Positions 48,005-61,783 of a stretch of DNA of 64,000 nt are shown here, piece by piece. The notes under the pieces are model-generated. The model did not search any database. It was not told the origin of the DNA and saw nothing but the letters and a program-made list of their open reading frames with translations. This stretch comes from Glandiceps talaboti (Eukaryota; Hemichordata; Enteropneusta; Spengelidae), in the NCBI RefSeq assembly GCF_964340395.1, contig NC_135553.1:16142001-16206000 (forward strand), read 5' to 3'. The position numbers and the translations under genes were made by a program. Positions within the stretch are counted from its first letter, which is position 1. Each line of letters starts with the position of its first letter.

Positions 48005-49037
48005 TATTTGTTTTTCCAATCAGCGATAATATCAACGGTCAGGTGATCTTTTGTTATTCCGATCAGCTGATCGTACCCGTAACGTCGATCGGCCGCGTAA
48101 GTGAATAGCCCGGCTGTCACAGTGTCAGTGCAGTACCACTTCTCTCCACGTTATCTCGCTCGAACGTCTCTCACTTCTCAAGGGCACCTTCGGTCATTGA
48201 TCGGTAGGACTATCTTCGTTGATTCATTACTCCAGTGCGACGGCAGTCGAATACGACCCTTAAGTCAAAGGCAACAAGAATATCGAATACCTACTTAGGA
48301 GTCATTTACAAAAGAACGAAAACAAATCATGTGCATATAAGTTATAACTGAATTGGACCATGAGCATTCATTTGTGGGGTTTTTTTTTTTAAAAACCCGC
48401 ATGCGGTAATCGGTTATAAACATGTGTAATTGATATATTAAAACGTCGTTAAAGTTTTTGAAGACTTCACTTGTGTTTTTCTTCAGAGTTGATCTTATGA
48501 AACATACGAAAATTGACTAAATTTATTTTCCTCTTCATTTTGACGTGTTGCTCGTTAGGGACAGTTCATTATTTATTTTGGGAGGGGGTTTGAGAAATTC
48601 CTAAAACTTTTTCCAGGTACCTCCTTTTGAAAAGCTATTTTGTAAGAACCCCCTAATCTGAGGTAAGAAATTGCAATGCCCCATTATAACATAAATTGGT
48701 AAAATGAATTATATCATGGATGTATACCTTTCTGTTGAAATTAAAAACATTTTCCCGTGAGCCTGCCACTCTGTAAGAGTGGAAGGCAGACGCATGTGAC
48801 TACCTCCACATATCAACGTGATATATAATATGTGGGGTATAAATATAACTCACCCATTTGATACTATGACATCGAATGTATTTTAACTTAAAATGTCACC
48901 TCAGCATTCCAGGGTGTTCATAGGGTCTGACTACGAACAAGACCCTTGAATCTGCCCAACAATGGACGTACTTATAAAATCTTTATAAATGGTTGAAAGA
49001 ACGGAAACTTTGGAACAGATTTCTGGAAAACAAGTAG

Positions 49038-49256
<219 letters not shown>

Positions 49257-51969
49257 TGAACCACTTAAAGTAAAAAAAAAAAACACCCAACCGATTGTCT
49301 TGGTATTTGGTAGGGACGAGGCTAAAAAAATTCAAAAGAAAGGGAACAGATCAGTGATTTACAAGTTATTTTCCTTCACATTATTCATTGTTCTCAGTGA
49401 ACACCATGAGGGGATGTGTTAGGTAACGTTATATAATCACTGGGCAAAGTTCATATGTATGCACATTCTAAATCCAGTTTAATATTACAATAGATTATGT
49501 AAATAAGACTGGTAAATATGCCCTGTCTTTCTTGGTCGAAATTTTACGAAGTGTGAAATGAAAATGATTGCAGCACAAGGGTGATCAATGATTTGGGTAA
49601 AAAACACGATTTTTGGTTTAATAAAATAAAAGTAAATAACTATATATAGGACAGATATATCTGAAGTTGGTGGGGATATTCTTAGTGATATGTAGATAAA
49701 GAATTACTTAGTATTCATGACATGATGATCCATTCAATGATATTCAAATTAGGCACAAAAATCTCGGTTTTATTCCAAAGCTACTTGATATATTGGGCTG
49801 AAATTTGGTGGGGATATTTATGAGAATGTTTTGATTAATCACTAAGATCATGGTTAGTCAATCAGTGATATGCAAATAAGGTCTAAAAAAAAGACCTTAT
49901 ATATGCTATGGAGAAACCAAGCTGCAAATGTAACATGCCTTCATATAATGATATATAACCACCCGTGACCTCTCCCCACTGAATTGTTGTATGGGAAGGC
50001 TATTGTTCATCTCTAACAATGTGGATGTACATATTTGACAGGTGTCTCTTGGTATAAAACTCAAAATTATTTTAAAAATTTAAAATTTGACCTAAAAGTT
50101 CAAGGTCAAAGCTTTAGTGTCTGGCTTGAATGCTTGTCTCTATAACTACAGATGCAGACATGTGTAGTGAATGTTGTCTAAATATATATACATGTACAAC
50201 ACTTCAGTTATAGAGCAATTTGCACTTTGACCTTTGAAGTTGGAGGTCGTCAAGTCATAAAAAGAAAGCTTACATTTGACAACATTGAACAGATGTATGT
50301 TATTGAGTTACGGTAGAAAGAAAAATTTCGGCCATTTGACATTGAAAATATTGGTCAAGGTCGAAGGTTTCATTATAAAGCTTACTATTGATAATGCGGG
50401 TGAAGATACCTTGTGTCCATACGTACCAAACATTTAGAGATAAGATGAAAATTGGGCCTTTTTAATAACTAATATGGCAGCAACTTTGCCCTAAAGTTCA
50501 AGGTTGTGAAATAAATGGCATATATATAGTATGTTACCTTTGTGCCAAGTTTGGTTGATATCAGCTGATACATGTCAGAGAAATTAAAGTGCACAGACAG
50601 ACAGACAGACAGACAAAACCCAGTGTCCTGGGCTCAGCCTATTGGGGGCTAATAAGGCTGTAATGAGTGTATATTTATTTGACTTTACATGTACCATACA
50701 TGACAGCAGGATTACACCACACAGACCCTGGAGTGACATGTTTCTCCAGTGTCTATAATCAAACAGATAATTACAGGAAACCTTCTTTAATATGTCAAGA
50801 TACTTTATTCAAAATGGGGACATCTCTTTTAACTCTTAGTCTGTAAAATACATACAAGTACATGGTATCACATTTATAAACAAAAACATACAAACAAAGC
50901 ATAAATCATTACATCTACGATTATCTGATTAACCCTGCAAATTATGACAGCAACCATGATGAATTATGGGTAAAAACAAAGATACAAATATTTGTGAAAT
51001 ACAGGCTTAAAAATCATCCCAAATTGTATTCTTGGTAAATGCTCAATCAGCCTAACGCTTTCCTTATATCTTTACCTTCACAAGTTATCTATTTTATGTA
51101 TTTTTCAGGCTCTACAGATAGTAAAATACTAATCTTTACAACCCCGATGTGGGTTTTGCGGACCGAGGTTGTACAGCAGAATCACTCAAGGGGCTTCAAG
51201 AGTTGTTTACTACAACACAATATCATGATTGCATTTGCCACAATAGCACTCTTTAGATAAATACAACTATTTTTGACAGAGCTAAAAAATAAAAATTGAT
51301 TTTTTTATACTACACATAATGTTACTGGAACCATACACCGAGGAGAGTCAGCTCAAAGATCTATACTGAAATGATAACAGGAGTATAATTGACTTGAGTA
51401 TAAAAAACTGTAACATTAGCTACTTTCCATTGATCACATGATTGTAAAAATACTTTCCTGGCGGGTGCTTTCATTGGACTAGTCAGTTGGATGAGAGCAT
51501 GAACTTGAAAACCATCTTATTAAAAGCTACAATAGCTGCAACATTTTCTTTAAAAACAGTTAGAGATAACTCGTAATATTGTACACCCTGAACAATATTG
51601 AATCCCTGTGGGTAAACATACAACCCATAACACTAAAGTAAAGCATTTCCTGTATGTACCATAATCGTTTATAGCATTCTTATCAAGTGTACAAGTATAC
51701 TGTTTCATTAGCTAATTGACCAAATTACAAAGGCCACATGCTAGGTTTGTAAATAAACCAATTAAAACAGTATATTTTACATGATGTGAATGCTATAAAT
51801 GGGTGTGGCACATAGAAAAAGAGCTTTACTTCAGTGTTACCTGTTGTACTTGTGTAGCTGTAAACATGATACGGTATAATAAAATTATTTCTGCACCTTA
51901 ACACTCAATGGCTCTAATGTGATCATGATTCCAACATGTTACTTTACTACTTAGGGATACAATCAAACC

Positions 51970-51975
51970 TTTATT
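51970..51975 (-). terminator. Candidate polyadenylation signal of coilin
   Basis: AATAAA on the minus strand 204 bases past the stop codon at 52179. Another AATAAA at 50804-50809 would give a 1.4-kb 3' UTR; the sequence does not decide. Confidence 0.35.
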
Positions 51976-52178
51976 TAACATGTGCAATGTCTAATTAATG
52001 GTATTTTAACAATTTTCAGTGAACATGTTATTGGCTGTCTGATTGAAAATACTCCTGTTACAGGTATTGTAACTTTAAAAGCAGGTACTGAAATTCAATC
52101 TACCAACCAACTAAGTATGTTTTGTCTGTTAATAGCTAGTGTTGAACCGTCTGAAGCTACTGCAAAATTGACCAACTC

Positions 52179-55100
52179 CTAGGTTATAAGTTTAGGTTCT
52201 ATCATTGATAACCAGCTGACAGTTACCTGAAAGAAACAAAAGGGAATTAATCAAACTATTCATTTAAACAGTGAGACTTATTTGAAAATATGAATACTGC
52301 GTACAATTACCTGAAAGAAACAAAAGGAAATTAATCAACCTATTCATTTAAACAGTGAGACTTATTTGAAAATATGAATACAGCATAAATCATTAGATGT
52401 TCTACTAGTGTGTTCAATTGAGCTGGTATTGTCAATATAACTATTACCAGCACATGTGTATTCTGTTTCAAGACATCTATTCTCCCAGTTCCGGAAGGGC
52501 GAGTCAGAATTGTCGGAGCTTTTGATCAGTGTATTTAGACTGCACATTTGCAAAACTCATAGTATGTATGAGGCATTGTTTTGGTCACAGCGAAAATAGG
52601 GTACGCAGGAAACCGCCCAACCCCAACTTTGGGGTTTGGGGGGCTTGAGACTGCCCAGGGCGCTTACCCGAGGAATTACGGTAATATGTAAGTCTATTTT
52701 TGTAAAGATATGCACCATGCCTTTAGTACTGGATTGTAGTATCAATCCTAAAGGCAAGGTGAGTGATGATCTAAATTGATAGCTGAGGGTTTTCTTTTTT
52801 ATGACGAGTACATATGGACTGTACCAATACATATGCAACTCTATGCTTGCGAAAAGTTCTCACTATGTTGTTTGCTTGAGCTGTATAAATCCTACCCAGG
52901 GTTGAAACTGTGATTTGGTTTGGTTTGGTTTGGTTTGGTACTTGCAATTGTGACATTTGAACTATAGAATTTACTTTTCAAGCTACATGTACACACCATC
53001 TCAATTTGCATATCTAACTAATACTGTCTTCCTAGTCAGTTATGAACAAGCAAAGACAGAATATGTGAAAAGTTATTTCATGCCAGCAATATATGTGACT
53101 AAGAAAAGTAGTACAGGATCGAATTGCTTGAATGAAATAATTTTATATATTCTAATTAATGTGATTAAAGGGACACAAACTGAGTTCTTTCATCCTTTTT
53201 TTCTTTTTTTCTTTTTCAATTTTCTTGGGAGAGGGGGATGTTTGTTGCGTATCAAATAAAACTTGTATTATTTTATATTATTCACTACCATCATCATTGG
53301 CAGTCTCAAACCTGGTACTCAGACACAACATAACTGGTAGAAATTGGAAGACTCATGAGAACAACATAATTTGATAAGCTGAGAGCGTCCGACTGCAAAC
53401 TGTCAGTCTTATTCACTCTGAGATGTAATCACAATAAAGAGCGCCATCTATCATGGAGTGAACAAGACTGACAGTTTCCAGCCAAAAAGCTATCAGCTTA
53501 TCAAATTATGCAGTGTGTATTGGGTTAGATTTTAATATTCGATATTCACCAAATTTCACATATTCCATGCCTGTACTTTGCATCCCCATTTTGGGTTGGA
53601 TATTGCCGTCCTTTGATCTAATTAACCCAACTGTACTTTGCATCTCCTTTTGTGTATATGTTGAATATTGTTGTCCTTTGATCTAATTAACCCAACTGTA
53701 CTTTGCCTCCCCTTTTGTGTATATGTTGGATATTGTCGTCCTTTGATCTCATTATCCCAAACTTATCATTTAAACATTGTTCCAATAAAACAGCTGTTTA
53801 CTACCTTGCTACTATCATTATCAACAGGACCATTATCTTCCATATCTTCGCTGTCATCATTATACACCACATCAAATTTACCAGGTTTTGGCATGTCACA
53901 TACTGAAGGGTCATGGGTAATTTCTAGTTCCATCTCTTGGGTCTCTGACAAGAATGATGTCACTACTGCTTCCTATAGAACGTTAAGTAATAGAGAGTGA
54001 TTAGTTTCAGCAAGATACAAGTAATCTAAAGATAAAACAAAAATAAATGTAACTGCATTCCTCTTTATCGCTAACATTGTTCTAACACATTTTCCTGTTT
54101 TGTTAAAGGAGTTCACCCATAGAATAAGTTGACTTGTATGATACTACTATCGATAGATAAGATGTTTCACTATTGATTTATATCACTTGTTGCATTCAAT
54201 TATATAACTTTTAACTACATTTTATTGTTCAAGGTTTCAAGTTCATGTATAGTGCCATATTTGCCATTCTGACCTGCCCTCTAGTGTTCATTCTGAGAAT
54301 TTGTGACATCATCACACGTGCCCTCCTAACTTGAACTTGAAGCAATGGCATGCAGTAATGATCAGGTTTGGGACCATACATGTTTGAACAATATTTTAAT
54401 TTTTTTTATTTATTCATTTGTTGTTTTTTTTATTCTGACAAACAAAATGTTTACAAAACAAGACACACACTTTGATAATATGTGACACACAGCTATTTGA
54501 TTTTGAGATGCATGTAGTTGTTGCAACTGTTACTGTAGTATTTGAACTATGGTATGTTTTCAAACACTGAACAGCGGGGGAACTTGGGTTTGGAATACCT
54601 TGGAACTGGGAGGGTATACTGTCACTCCCCCACTCACAACCCCCCCACCCCTAACCCCCCCCCCTCCCCAATCCTTTACAGTAACATTGCAGATTACAAT
54701 TTAGCTCTACATACTGTTGCAGCCCAACTTTAGAGTCCCAAACCTTTTATACGTTGTTTTATTTGAAAAATTCAGACATATTGAAAACAGTCACCTAGTT
54801 GAGTGATTGAAAGGCATAAATATATTTGCCTGGACTTCCCTTTCAACCATTTCTTCACTTTGTTTATACATATTGCTAACAATAGGACACTGACTTAGGG
54901 ATTAAATACCTTATACTCTTAAGACTTCTGGGTTACATATTACCTTTAATATTCCAAGACTGTGGTGTTAAATCTCTGAAATTGTAGTTTATACGTCACT
55001 CACAACTCAAGGATCACAATAGTAAATTGCACTTTTTACTAAATGACTTTACCTTATACTCTTAAGACTTCTGGGTTATCTGTTACCTTTATTACTCCAA

Positions 55101-58100
55101 GACTGTGGTGTCGTATGTTACCTTTAATCATCTGAAACTTTAGGGTTATATGTCACTCAAAACTCAAGGATCACAATTATAGTAAATTGTACTTTTTACT
55201 AAATGACTTTATCTTATACTCTTAAGACTTCTGGGTTACATATTATTTCCAAGACTGTGGTGTTAAATCTCTGAAACTTTAGAGTTATATGTCACTCACA
55301 ACTCAAGGATCACAATTATAGTAAATTGTACTAACTGACTTTACCTTATATTCTGAGACTTCTGGGTTATACGTTGCTGACAACTCAAGGATCTGAAACA
55401 TATATGAAAAAAAACAACTTGAAAATTTGAATAAAACAACTTTGAGAAGAGAACAATGTATTACATTGATGTGAGAAATGTAGTGATAGTAGACTAGTGC
55501 TTTTCATCTGCTGTTTTGAGCTAAACTTTACACTGGTTTCTGATCCATTAAACATATTGATATAATTGTTGATGGTTTAATACTTCATGTAAGAGGTTAT
55601 CAGATACCTCAGACCACTAACTATTTTTAGTGGTCTGAGCAGATACTAAGTATTGCTACCAGTGATAAAAACAGAGCACTTCCACTTGGGTAAACCTTTT
55701 CAAATTAAAGAAAAAGATCTCGTGTAAAAATTATGTAGTTTCCTGTGTATAGATACAATAATAATGGGATGGAGTGGGTTGTGGTGTAGGTTTAAATTAC
55801 AATGACTAAGAATGGAGTTGTGAAAGATTTTACTTACTTATGAACTCTTTCACAGATCACTAATGATAGTCCTAAAAATAACTACTGCCTTTAATATCGT
55901 ACTTTTCATTTTTAGTCAATACAAAGTCAAATTACTGATTCCTTCATTATACCTTATATGCAATTTTATCTCCCACCCTAGGGGGTCCATGTAGGGGTTG
56001 TAGTTTGTCATATTCTCGTTGTGGTGGTGGTGGTGGTTGTGGTGAAACAAATGATGCCGAATAACCAGACTTCCAAGTAGGCAGTGTTTCTTCATCTGGA
56101 TACTAAGAAGACATGCAAACAGTTAAAGATCAATATCATTGAACATTTTTCGTGATGACATATCTTGAGCATAAAGTTATTTAAATTTTAAATTAGAGGA
56201 GTAGCTTTGTTGTAGAGATGTACACTTGTATACATCTATGTTCAAAAGTTCATAAAGATTACCCCCCAACCCCCCTTTCTAAGTCCACAATTCAGGTCAC
56301 TCGAAATACAACAGTACATTTATTGAGTCACCCTGAAGGGTTGAAAAGGGAAAAAACAGAAATGTGTGCAAGAAATGAGTACAAAACAGTAATAAACCAT
56401 TTTGAATAGTTGCAAGTTCATGTTGCAGTATTTGTTGTCAGTGTTGTGTTCGGAAGAACCTGATGACACATACTTTACTGCAAGGCCTGTACACCTGGTC
56501 TCTACTCATTTATTGCAAATGTATATGGATAAGTACAACTGTCGACATTAGACTGGATGAACAGAACCTGTTACAACCAGGGAAAGTAAACAAGTGAATT
56601 GGATTAATATCACCTGATACAGCAGGTCTGATGTCGGCAGTTGTACAAATTGTATACTTGAGATTCGATGTTAAATCATCTTTATTACATGCATTGTTGA
56701 TAAGTTTATGGTTGTTGGTATTTGTTTATTTGTACTCTTTCAACTACATGTATACTGTAAACTAAAAACAAAAGTGGCATCATTACCTCTATGATGATAG
56801 ATTTGTTTGTCAGAACAGTATTCAGTTGTTCCTGTTTTCCAAGTTGTCTTCTACTTCTATTGTTCCATGTGGGTATTGTCTTCTTATTTCCAAACTTTTG
56901 CTGTGTTGTTTTCCCTCTATTGTTAATTGGTACATCGGGTTCACTGACTTGGGATGATTTGGTTGTATGACTGTTTGTAGTACTATAAACATCAGACTGT
57001 TTCACAGAGGACACATTCTGACAATCGGGTTCAGAATCACTTGAACTGCTTGAAGTACCACTAGATGATGAAGCTGATGAAGATGATGATGATGATGATA
57101 CACTTTCAGATACAGAGAGTTTGTCCTTCCTTTGAGGAATGTTGTTTGTACTTTTGGCTTTACTGGTACTGTCAAAGCATCCAGATTCCTTGATAGGACT
57201 TGACTCTACTGAAGACTTAGGTTTGGAATTAGATTCAGAATCTGACTCTGACTCAGAACTAGAATCGGATTCAAACCTGATGTGGTTGTCAGTTGAGGAT
57301 GCCATATTTTTCTTTACAAATGTTGTTTTTCTTCCTAAATCACCAACACTGACACAATTATTGACATGATTTACAACATTTTGTTGCCCTTTGTGAGGTG
57401 CAATCTTTGCCTTACTAGAATTTACTTTCTTTAAAGAACTATCCGTAGTTAACTTTTCCTGGGGAGAACTTGATGTACTACATTTTACTGAATCCGTTTT
57501 TCTCTTCTTCCTCTTCCTGGTAGGTGATGCCACTGCAATAGAGCTTTCTTCATCACAGCTAGAGTCTGTATCTGTTTCTGGTGATTTCTGATTTGATCCA
57601 GATTCAATTTCTTTTCTCTTTCTCTTCAATTTTTCATGATCTTTTTCCTTCTTCTTCTTCTTCTTCTTCCTGACATCATCTTTTGTCGTAATAATTTGTC
57701 TAGAAGGTTCTGTCTCCTTTTTCTTTTTCTTTTTTCCCTGATTTTCGTCTCTTTGTTTCTTCTTCTTCTTCATTTCAAATGTCTTTTCAAGACTTCTTTC
57801 CCCATTTGTTATTTGTGAGTTATTGTCTTTTTCACTTGCGGCATTTGTAGCAGATTTCCTTTTCTTCTTAGGCTCACTTCCAACTTGATGTAAATATTCA
57901 TGTTGTATTGCTTCTTGTATTACTCTGTAAAGAGAAAATGAAATAAAAGAATGACTGATGTTCAGAGTGGAACAGCATTTCATAAGATACATCACCTGAG
58001 TGCGCGCATCAGAAAAGAATCATTCTTGCACAATTAGGGTGCTAACAATGCATTGATGTGCTGTTGTTGTTGCACCATCTGCATCGAACAATGCTTGCAT

Positions 58101-59573
58101 CTCTGACACAAAATAAACAGCACTTTATGTACATGTATACATGCATTGAGACTTAGTAATAATCATGAACTCTGCTATCTAGATGCCAATAGATGCAATG
58201 TTTATAACGAGATACTGATACATTGTTAACTTGATGCACCATTCATGAGATGCTCTGTGGACACCTCAAGGGTGGAAATTGAATGCTGTTTACATACACT
58301 AATCTCCAAGAGCATTGTTCATGAACTTTGCTTGCATGGTTGTTTAAAACTGCAAGCATAGTTCATGCACAATGTCCCATTATGCAAGATCTGTACTGTG
58401 AGTTTTCATTTATTCAATTTAAAACGTACTCAATGTCTGGAAAGGGAGACTCCTATAGAAAGTTGACACATGTCCAAAAAAACAGCATTTTCTACACATT
58501 AACTGAAGAATGATAGACACACAAATATAACCATTACAGACCAAAATACTCTACATTAAATTGATATCAATCAATCTCTCCCTAGGCCCCTCCTCTCCTT
58601 CTCTACATTATCTGATGATGATGAAGTAAAATATAAGTCTACACATGTGGTTTTCAGTAATACATGATCATGATTGTAGTTTTATTTTCTGTTCAGTGTT
58701 ATTGTACCTTCCCCTTATGCTAGCGTGTTGTGTTCTGTGGTCTGTAAACTTAAATTAAACATTTTCGAATGTATGATGTATGTAAAAAAGAACATGGCAA
58801 ATTACGTTGCATATTTGTTGTTTTTATGAAGAAGTGGTGGGATGAATGTAAAGCAGGACGAATTTGTAATTGAATAAATTGGTTTTGGAATAACTTGGGA
58901 GTGGGAAGAGTTAGATTTGAGACTTGCAGTCCAGCAACTCTTGTATATGATTGATAGCAACAAGAAGATATGAAACCACAAACTTCATACACATACTTTT
59001 GTTTTGGAGAGCTTCTTCGGATGGTAACAAAAGACAAGTCGATCTCCAGGGTAAACCAGTCACCATTGCCAGTATAGTCTAGTTCCCGACAGGGACCGTA
59101 TTCCGTGCTACAAATTACAATGTACTCCATCACTATCCCAGTGATAGTGAAGTACATTGTCACTGTAGTGTACGGAACATGGTTCCTGTCAGTTACTACT
59201 TTGCCAGTACGGCATAGATCCTTCGTTCTGGCGGATTTCGACTTAATGATTAGTCGGAATCTACCAACTTGAAGAATCTAGGCTATTACCAGTCCAAACT
59301 AATAACGAACCTAAAGGCAGAGCACACGCACCTTATTACATCATTTTCCCGAATAACTTCAATCCTTTCATTAGAGGGCAATAGGTATTCTTCCACGTAC
59401 AAATGCACGTGCGTGTATCTACTGAGTGAAAAACGCGATTTGATCTGACTCTCTAGATCTGAAACAAATTTACAGTTGTCTAAATTTACTAAATACCATA
59501 CTAATCTGGGGTGATACGGCGGAGGGTCATCGAAACACAGACGAACACGAGTGTTCCTCATGGGGAGCGCCAT
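52179..59573 (-). CDS. COIL: Coilin (complete, 6 exons, 597 aa)
   Basis: Scaffold protein of nuclear Cajal bodies, involved in snRNP maturation. Exons: 59332-59573, 56787-57924, 55953-56102, 55345-55392, 53805-53972, 52179-52226; 1794 bases in frame. Human coilin is 576 aa. The N-terminal ubiquitin-like self-association domain is in exon 1 (VRLCFDDPPPYHPRLVWYLV, then DLESQIKSRF, YLLPSNE, IRENDVIR). Exon 2 is the long disordered linker with repeated Lys tracts (nuclear localisation type), SDSSSESESDSES and a poly-Ser run, as in other coilins. Exons 3-6 form the C-terminal atypical Tudor fold: PRVGDKIAYKILELSATYNP, VSEYKEAVV, MPKPGKFDVVYND, VTVSWLSMIEPKLIT-stop. The usual RG box is not evident. 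Start is ATG 59573, giving MALPMRN. Confidence 0.93.
52223..52385 (-). repeat. 84-bp tandem duplication of the coilin exon 6 acceptor
   Basis: TTACCTGAAAGAAACAAAAG and the following 60 bases occur twice, offset by 84. The second copy keeps a complete acceptor TTTGTTTCTTTCAG|GTAATTG with a candidate exon start at 52310, reading VIVRSIHIFK then stop: an alternative 10-residue C-terminus that would replace the last Tudor-fold strand. Confidence 0.85.
53365..53510. mobile_element. 146-bp palindromic MITE in coilin intron 5
   Basis: CATAATTTGATAAGCTGA / TATCAGCTTATCAAATTATG ends, with inner AAACTGTCAGTCTTATTCACTC / GAGTGAACAAGACTGACAGTTT arms. Non-coding. Confidence 0.75.
53571..53760. repeat. 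About 62-bp tandem repeat, three copies
   Basis: CTGTACTTTGCATCYCC, TATGTTGGATATTGYCGTCC and TTTGATCTAATTAACCCAA repeat three times in coilin intron 5, ending 45 bp from exon 5. Confidence 0.85.
54907..55392 (-). repeat. Tandem array containing relics of coilin exon 4
   Basis: Units starting near 54907, 55051, 55209 and 55341 share ACCTTATACTCTTAAGACTT, CTGGGTTA and CAACTCAAGGATC. Only the last (55345-55392) is the intact exon, with acceptor and donor. The first three have lost the acceptor; two keep the donor (TATAAG|GTA), one has GT to AT. Extra 80-100 bp separate the exon halves in the relics. Confidence 0.85.
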
Positions 59574-60398
59574 ATTGGAAAATTGCGCTTCATGACAGAA
59601 ATAGCGCCCTCATGATGAATTGAATTACTGTATGTGTGATGGCTGGCATGTATTTATTTACACATATTGTGGCTATAGTCCTTAATTAAAGTTTAGAACA
59701 AGGTAGGCTACTTTTGAAGTGTCACATTTGCAACTATCAAACACATTGCATTACGTATATATTGTTGGTACCGCAGAAAACAGGAATAATACGTACATGT
59801 GAAGATTTACATAAAATGTATTTTTGACTAATTCTATGGCTTATATGTTCAATAAAGATGATACAATACATACAATTTAATTAGTTTCAATTTTATTATA
59901 CTCAACTCACACTAGTCGAGAGTGTGGTATGTTACAAATCATGAAAAACTAAATGAAAATGAAAAATATAAAAATAACTTTCATCCGCTCAGTGCATGGA
60001 GCTACATAGTACATGTACTGGAGGGTAAGTGACATAGCAGTGATAAAATACAGCTGCAAGATCTAGATAATTGTATTCCATTATTATTTTAAAGACATTT
60101 TTTGTGACATAGTGAAAAAAGTAGAAGTATTTGAAGTACAACTCTGGAACAATATAATTCATATCTGCCAGATGTGTGCTCCTTACATGAAAATAACAAG
60201 TGAAACTCATATATGGTTCACTTTTTACCCCCGCCCCCTTCCCGCGTGGATATAGAATAATAAATATATATATTATTGAAGAATCATATCAAAATCAATG
60301 ACCCTCGACCTGGGCGTTACATTGTCACTACTGGTGAGATTATTTTTAGAGTCACCTACTCTAAAACATTCTGCGAGACTGTGTCGATGCTATGAAGA

Positions 60399-60400
60399 TT

Positions 60401-60463
<63 letters not shown>

Positions 60464-60466
60464 TTT
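60399..60466. repeat. (TTTA)n tract, tail of the non-LTR remnant
   Basis: About 17 TTTA units, directly 3' (minus-strand sense) of the retrotransposon end. Confidence 0.95.
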
Positions 60467-61640
60467 GAGATGTTTACAAGATTACCCCATTTACAGACAC
60501 CCAGAAATTGGAAAAGACTAAAATGCATTCAATATTTACAAAACTAATAAAAAAATAAAACTATAGAAAAAATAATATTACCGAAACTCCGTTAAATTCA
60601 CAAATCAACTATTTCATTTAGGACACTTTTTCTAAAATTACTGAGACTGGAAAATATGTCAGCGTTTTGCAATGTATTGATAAAACTGAATTATCGAAGG
60701 TCCTAGGTAAAAACGAGTTTTTTCCTTTGAGTAGTATTAAAACGAGCCATTTTGTATTTTGTAGCGGGAACGGAGATTCCTGGAGGAACATGAAAGGGGA
60801 ACATTGACAACAAAATACATTTGAGTTAAAAGTACATTTAACATTTATAGAAAAAGACTGCATCCAGCAATTTCCTACGACATCGATTGAATATTAAAAT
60901 ACTGACAAAACTTATCAAGGCTTACTCCTTAACCATCCATGCTGGAATTTTAGTGATTAAATACTTCTGATGGTCATGGGTGACCAAACTTGTGGACAAT
61001 ACTCTAGCTGACTTCGTACAAGTGATTTATATAAATTAATGATACAAGAATTGTCATGGAAAATACTTGCAGGTACGCTTTATCAAATTTAAACCAACTA
61101 GCTTGTAAGCCTTTTTGACGATGCCCCGAATATGTAACTCCCAGCTTAAATTAGTTGAGAAGACAACGCCCAGATCTTTGACTTAGTTTACACGGTCGAT
61201 TTTGATGGCGTTAATCGTATATTTATGAGAGATGACAGTCTTCTTCCTACTGAAAGTAATCACATTACATTTCTTCAAATTAAGTTTGAGGTGCACAGTT
61301 TGGACCATTCGGAAACGTTATTAAGGTCATTATGTAGTCTAAATCTGGCAAGATCATTAAAAATTGTCTTAAAAATCTTGGCTTCGCCTAATACGGCGAA
61401 CACTCGGACGACTTAAGAACATCAGGAAAATCGTTAATATACATACTAAGAGTAAACCCTGAGGTACACATAACCTTTTGCCATTTAGATTATGTAGCTC
61501 CAATAACAACACGCTGTTGTCGATTATTTAAATAAGAACGAAACCATTCGAGAAGGCATCCACTGATACCATATGATTTCAACTTGTGTATGAGAAGTAG
61601 ATGGTTAACAGAATCAAGAACTTAACCCCATAAAGGATGT
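60399..61640 (-). pseudogene. Non-LTR retrotransposon reverse transcriptase remnant with (TAAA)n tail
   Basis: Reading the minus strand in shifting frames recovers a Jockey/CR1-type polymerase: SVNHLLLIHKLKSYGISG and WFRSYLNNRQQRVVIG near 61500-61625, a damaged FADD box (FAVLGEAKIF, near 61380), KCNVITFSRRKTVISHKYTI near 61220-61275, DLGVVFSTNLSW, KAYKLVGLN, and the C-terminal SVPATKYKMARFNT near 60740. Frameshifts and stops interrupt it and the catalytic aspartates are lost. The 3' end is followed by (TAAA)n at 60466-60399, the template-repeat tail of such elements. 5'-truncated. Confidence 0.8.
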
Positions 61641-61783
61641 CAGTTTTAATCATATTCTAGGATCGAAGTCCGAATTTTATTGTAAAAAAATAATAACGTC
61701 TGATTATAGAAGATAAGTTCAGAGGAATGTTTCTATTCTGGCAGTACGTCATGCTATGATCATAGTTTTACTCGAATTCTTTA

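Noticed and set aside
58750-59163. 137-aa minus-strand ORF in coilin intron 1
   Set aside because: No similarity to coilin, no matching splice signals with exons 1 and 2, which already join in frame. Kept as intron.
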